From contig JBBRCX010000018.1 in the NCBI GenBank assembly GCA_038204465.1, forward strand, positions 1 to 51,793: a stretch of DNA of 51,793 nucleotides. Direction: 5' to 3'. Of this stretch, positions 49,150-51,793 are shown piece by piece. The notes under the pieces were generated by a model, which saw nothing but the letters and a program-made list of their open reading frames with translations, was not told the origin of the DNA and searched no databases. The DNA is from JBBRCX01 sp038204465. Lineage in GTDB: Bacteria; Planctomycetota; Phycisphaerae; Tepidisphaerales; Tepidisphaeraceae. The number at the start of each line of letters is the position of its first letter. The stretch's first letter is position 1. A program made the translations under genes and the position numbers.

Positions 49150-49958
49150 TCAAGCCGCCAGCCGGCGCCGCCGCGCCATTGCCGCCGCGGAAGCCAGCAA
49201 CATCAGCCCCAGCGTGCCCGGCTCCGGAACGCACACAAGGTTCGGATCGGCCACCGCGCTCCATCCGTTGAACCCGCTATTGCCCAGGGCCGTGTTGATG
49301 GTGGCGATATCCCCGGCCGCGGGGACTCCCGTGCCGTTGGCCTTCACGAGCGTCGCGGCGCCGCCTTTGTCCCCGTAGTCCAGCGGAACCCGGCGATCAC
49401 GCCGAAGTCTCTCGGATCCCCCGGCGTCTCGTTGATCTCCCGCACCAGCCAGGTGTCAAACTTCGCGCCTTTGACCCCCGGCGTATCGTTCGTCTCATAC
49501 AGCTTGTCGCCATTGCCTGCGGTGCTGTTGAGCGTTGCCTCCTGCGCGAGCGTCAGATACCACGGAAGATTGTCCTCGCCCACCGAGGTGTCATATCCGC
49601 CGCTCGGCGTGTCGATGACCGGGATGACCAGCGCGGCATTGTTATAAGTTGGATTGGTCGCACTCGCCGTGAGAGCCGTCACCACCTGCACCCAGTGATA
49701 GGTCGTGCAGTCGGCGAAGTTCGGCGTCGTGAGCGTGAACGTCGCGTCCATCGTCACGTTCGTAAAGCCATCACCCCGCGCAGCGCTGTCAGTGGTATTC
49801 GCGTCGATTTTCCCGACGTTCGTATTGGCGGTGCCGTTCACCGTCTCATTGACCGGATTGATCGCGATGGTCGCAGCGCTCGCCGCCGCGCTCCCGAGCC
49901 CGATGAACCACAGCACCGCAAGCATCTTCACAAAACCGTTTGCAAGAACCCGTTGCAT
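49150..49958 (-). pseudogene. PEP-CTERM protein gene interrupted by a frameshift
   Basis: Two overlapping minus-strand frames make one protein. 49344-49958 starts with a signal peptide (FVKMLAVLWFIGLGSAAASA) and a beta-rich Thr/Asn-rich body (TMDATFTLTTPNFADCTTYH, GVIAGFRW), then ends early. 49150-49347 continues in another frame: YGDKGGAATLVKANGTG, PAAGDIATINTALGN, then the sorting tail VPEPGTLGLMLLASAAAMAR followed by RRRLAA. One missing base near 49380 (relatives would read W-D-Y-G-D) restores a roughly 268-residue protein. PEP-CTERM tails direct exosortase-mediated anchoring; no exosortase is in the window. It may be a true mutation or a sequencing error. A GGGAGG lies before the ATG. Confidence 0.8.
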
Positions 49959-50321
49959 AGCATTGCCTCCCGTCAGCCGAGGACGCTCCCAAATGGAAGC
50001 TGCCCAACCGGCCGACCCTTGTGAATGTGACTGAAACCCCGAAGCCCGAAACGCCGCTAGCCACGGCGTTGAACGGGATGGTACTGACGCGTCTAAATAT
50101 TACAACACCGGTTCGCCGGAATTTGCCCGATATTCCCGAACCGGAAATCTCCAGCCGCCCCCGCCAATAGCCACCCTCGCGAGCGATGTTGCCCGTCCCA
50201 CCCGAGCACAAGTAGTTGCCTGGAGCGGAAGTCGACGCCCGCCGACACCGATCAGCCAAACCGCACACTCTCGACACTCTTTCACCCCCTGAGTACGATT
50301 TCATTCCGCGAAAGAGCGGCC
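49959..50321. other. Intergenic region before tRNA-Arg, no gene seen
   Basis: 363 bases. It contains the 5' side of the PEP-CTERM gene (minus strand, with GGGAGG ribosome-binding site) and the 5' flank of the tRNA. A minus-strand AT-rich patch, TGTAATATTTAGA, near 50093-50105 could hold a -10 for the PEP-CTERM gene, but no -35 is clear. Nothing else is recognised. Confidence 0.5.
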
Positions 50322-50395
50322 GTTCCCGTAGCTCAATTGGATAGAGCGTCGGCCTCCGAAGCCGAAGGTTATAGGTTCGACCCCTATCGGGAACG
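50322..50395 (+). tRNA. tRNA-Arg, anticodon CCG
   Basis: 74-base cloverleaf. Acceptor GTTCCCG (50322-50328) pairs with CGGGAAC (50388-50394), discriminator G at 50395. The D arm is GCTC/GAGC, the anticodon stem TCGGC/GCCGA encloses the loop CTCCGAA with anticodon CCG, the variable loop is AGGTT, and the T arm ATAGG/CCTAT encloses TTCGACC. CCA is not encoded. It reads CGG codons. An integrase gene lies 117 bases downstream on the same strand, the common position for site-specific integration into a tRNA 3' end. Confidence 0.95.
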
Positions 50396-50512
50396 CTTGA
50401 TGTAAATGTCGCCGAACGCCAAAGATGCGTACCTGCCCGCGTGGGGCAGCGCGGCCCGAAAGTCCAGGCGCAAAACGGTACTTACCGTCTTGCACTCGAT
50501 TGGAGGCCGTTC

Positions 50513-51781
50513 ATGCCCCGCCTTACGAGCCAGACACCCAAATGCCGGAAGCACAAAGCCAGTGGACAAGCCGTGGTCACGCTCAACGGACGCGACATTT
50601 ATCTCGGGGCGCACGGCACGAAAGCAAGCAAGCAGGAATATGACCGACTTATTGGGGAATGGCTGGCCAATGGCCGGCGGCTGGCTCCGCGCGGATCGAC
50701 GCATGACCTAGCCATCGTTGAAGTGGTGAATGCTTTTTGGAAGCACGCCAAGGAGTGCTACTTTCAGCCCGGGGGCAACAATGGTGAATTGGGGTCGTTT
50801 CGACTGGTGCTTCACGAATTGAAACGACTTTACGGCAGCACACCCGCCATTGATTTTGGACCTCTCGCCCTGCAAGCGGTTCGAGAAGCAATGGTGGAGG
50901 CAGGCTGGAGCCGCACGTACGTGAATCGTCAGGTCGGCAGAATTAAGCAGGTGTTCAAATGGGCGACGGCACGGCAGTTGGTCCCCGTCTCAATCTACCA
51001 GGCCCTGCAGTGTGTGACTGGCTTGAAGAAGGGCCGATGCGACGCCCGCGAGTCACTACCGGTCAAACCGGTACCGGAGGCGAGGATTGAGGCGGTACGC
51101 CCCTTTTTGTCGCCACAGGTGGAAGCGATGGTTGATCTTCAACTGTTGACCGGAATGCGACCAGGCGAGGTGTGTCAGATGAAGCGGTGCGATATTGATA
51201 TGTCCGGAAAACTCTGGCTGTATCGGCCGCCGGTGCACAAGACGCAGCACCACGGGCATGACCGCGTCATCCGACTTGGTCCGAGAGCGCAGGTGATTCT
51301 CCCGAGGTTTTTCAAGTCGGACCTGCAAGCCCCCTTGTTCAGTCCAAGCGAAGCGGAATCCTCACGGCGACAGAAAATGCATGATGAGCGGAAGACGCCT
51401 TTGTCCTGCGGAAATATTCCGGGAAGCAATCGGAAGGCTCGCCCCGGAAGAAAGCCAGGCACGTGCTACAGCGTGAACGCCTATCGAAGGGCGATCTGCT
51501 ATGCATGCGAGCGAGCATTTGGAATGCCTGACGAAATTAAGGCCGCACGCGGGGACACAGCAGATGAGAAACGAAGCAAGGCGCAGCAGCGAAAAGCGTG
51601 GCGAGCGGCAAATACATGGCATCCTCATCAGCTTCGTCACAATGCGGCAACGAATCTGCGGAAACAGCATGGCCTTGAAGCCGCGCAGGTGATCTTGGGT
51701 CACAAGACCTTGACGGTAACGCAGGTTTATGCGGAGAAGGACGCCGAGGTGGCTGAACGGGTCATGCTGGAAGTTGGATGA
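50513..51781 (+). CDS. Tyrosine recombinase/phage-type integrase
   Basis: 422 residues from the ATG at 50513, which has GGAGG six bases upstream (50502-50506); the open frame from 50441 is less likely. The N-terminal approximately 70 residues are an arm-type DNA-binding region (TLNGRDIYLGAHGTKASKQE), then a core-binding helical domain (about 65-165), then the catalytic domain: Arg in LLTGMRPGEVCQMK (R216), HPHQLRHNAATNL (H372, R375), GHKTL (H397) and nucleophile Tyr in TVTQVYAEKD (Y406). An insertion of about 80 residues between Arg and HxxR, Lys/Arg-rich, is longer than average. The gene is complete and starts just past tRNA-Arg, which suggests it belongs to an integrative element attached at that tRNA. 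Confidence 0.93.
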   Translation: MPRLTSQTPKCRKHKASGQAVVTLNGRDIYLGAHGTKASKQEYDRLIGEWLANGRRLAPRGSTHDLAIVEVVNAFWKHAKECYFQPGGNNGELGSFRLVLHELKRLYGSTPAIDFGPLALQAVREAMVEAGWSRTYVNRQVGRIKQVFKWATARQLVPVSIYQALQCVTGLKKGRCDARESLPVKPVPEARIEAVRPFLSPQVEAMVDLQLLTGMRPGEVCQMKRCDIDMSGKLWLYRPPVHKTQHHGHDRVIRLGPRAQVILPRFFKSDLQAPLFSPSEAESSRRQKMHDERKTPLSCGNIPGSNRKARPGRKPGTCYSVNAYRRAICYACERAFGMPDEIKAARGDTADEKRSKAQQRKAWRAANTWHPHQLRHNAATNLRKQHGLEAAQVILGHKTLTVTQVYAEKDAEVAERVMLEVG

Positions 51782-51793
51782 CGCGGAAGGACG

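Overview
The window is GC-rich, densely coded bacterial chromosome. The best fit is Planctomycetota, probably class Phycisphaerae. This is inferred from a PEP-CTERM protein tail, a very long sigma-70 factor with helix-turn-helix domains at its N-terminus, a giant PQQ-propeller/TPR secreted protein, many GT-C membrane glycosyltransferases, and interspersed palindromic repeats with the core CACGGGCGTCCCGCCCGTG. No 16S or other phylogenetic marker is present, so the class is an inference.

Layout: 1-1340 is a decayed patch holding a HEPN-like small gene, the C-terminal tail of a type II restriction-methylase, and a thioredoxin-reductase-like pseudogene with an in-frame TGA. 1345-7888 carries three ArnT/PMT-like membrane glycosyltransferases and one opposing GT4-type glycosyltransferase. 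7918-10806 is a PurS-PurL fusion. 10.8-14.15 kb holds a palindromic repeat pair, two unrecognised membrane proteins and a GH51 arabinofuranosidase. 14.3-17.65 kb is a BlaI-type repressor with a double operator, coupled to a BlaR1-type M56 metalloprotease whose C-terminus carries carboxypeptidase-regulatory-like and polysaccharide-export-like domains. 17.65-19.9 kb is the long sigma factor with a strong promoter and a long leader. 20-24.1 kb holds galE, a secreted membrane-anchored protein, a broken sugar isomerase, a kinase-fold protein, tadA and a NifU-like protein. 24.2-30.8 kb is an mtnP-like phosphorylase translationally coupled to the giant PQQ/TPR protein, followed by a DUF488 gene. 30.86-33.7 kb is a tetrapyrrole operon: precorrin-2 dehydrogenase-like, HemX/CcsA-like, hemA. 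33.7-43.5 kb mixes a GT-C protein, an acyl-CoA ligase, a TPR-SPOR lipoprotein, an SMR exporter, an aspartate aminotransferase, another polytopic protein and a GT2 glycosyltransferase. 44-50 kb holds a HEAT-repeat protein, a coiled-coil membrane protein with a BRCT-like end, and a frameshifted PEP-CTERM protein. The right edge has tRNA-Arg(CCG) followed by a tyrosine recombinase, the usual left end of an integrated element that would extend past the window.

Much of the gene content concerns envelope or polysaccharide construction: six GT-type proteins or more, GalE, a GH51 enzyme and PEP-CTERM sorting. The most unusual item is the BlaI / M56 / export-domain pair, a possible sensor in which the beta-lactam-binding module of BlaR1 is replaced by polysaccharide-export-type modules. 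Ordinary housekeeping genes (purL, hemA, tadA, galE, aspartate aminotransferase) are interleaved without obvious functional linkage. All function calls come from reading motifs and family resemblance by eye; no search was run.
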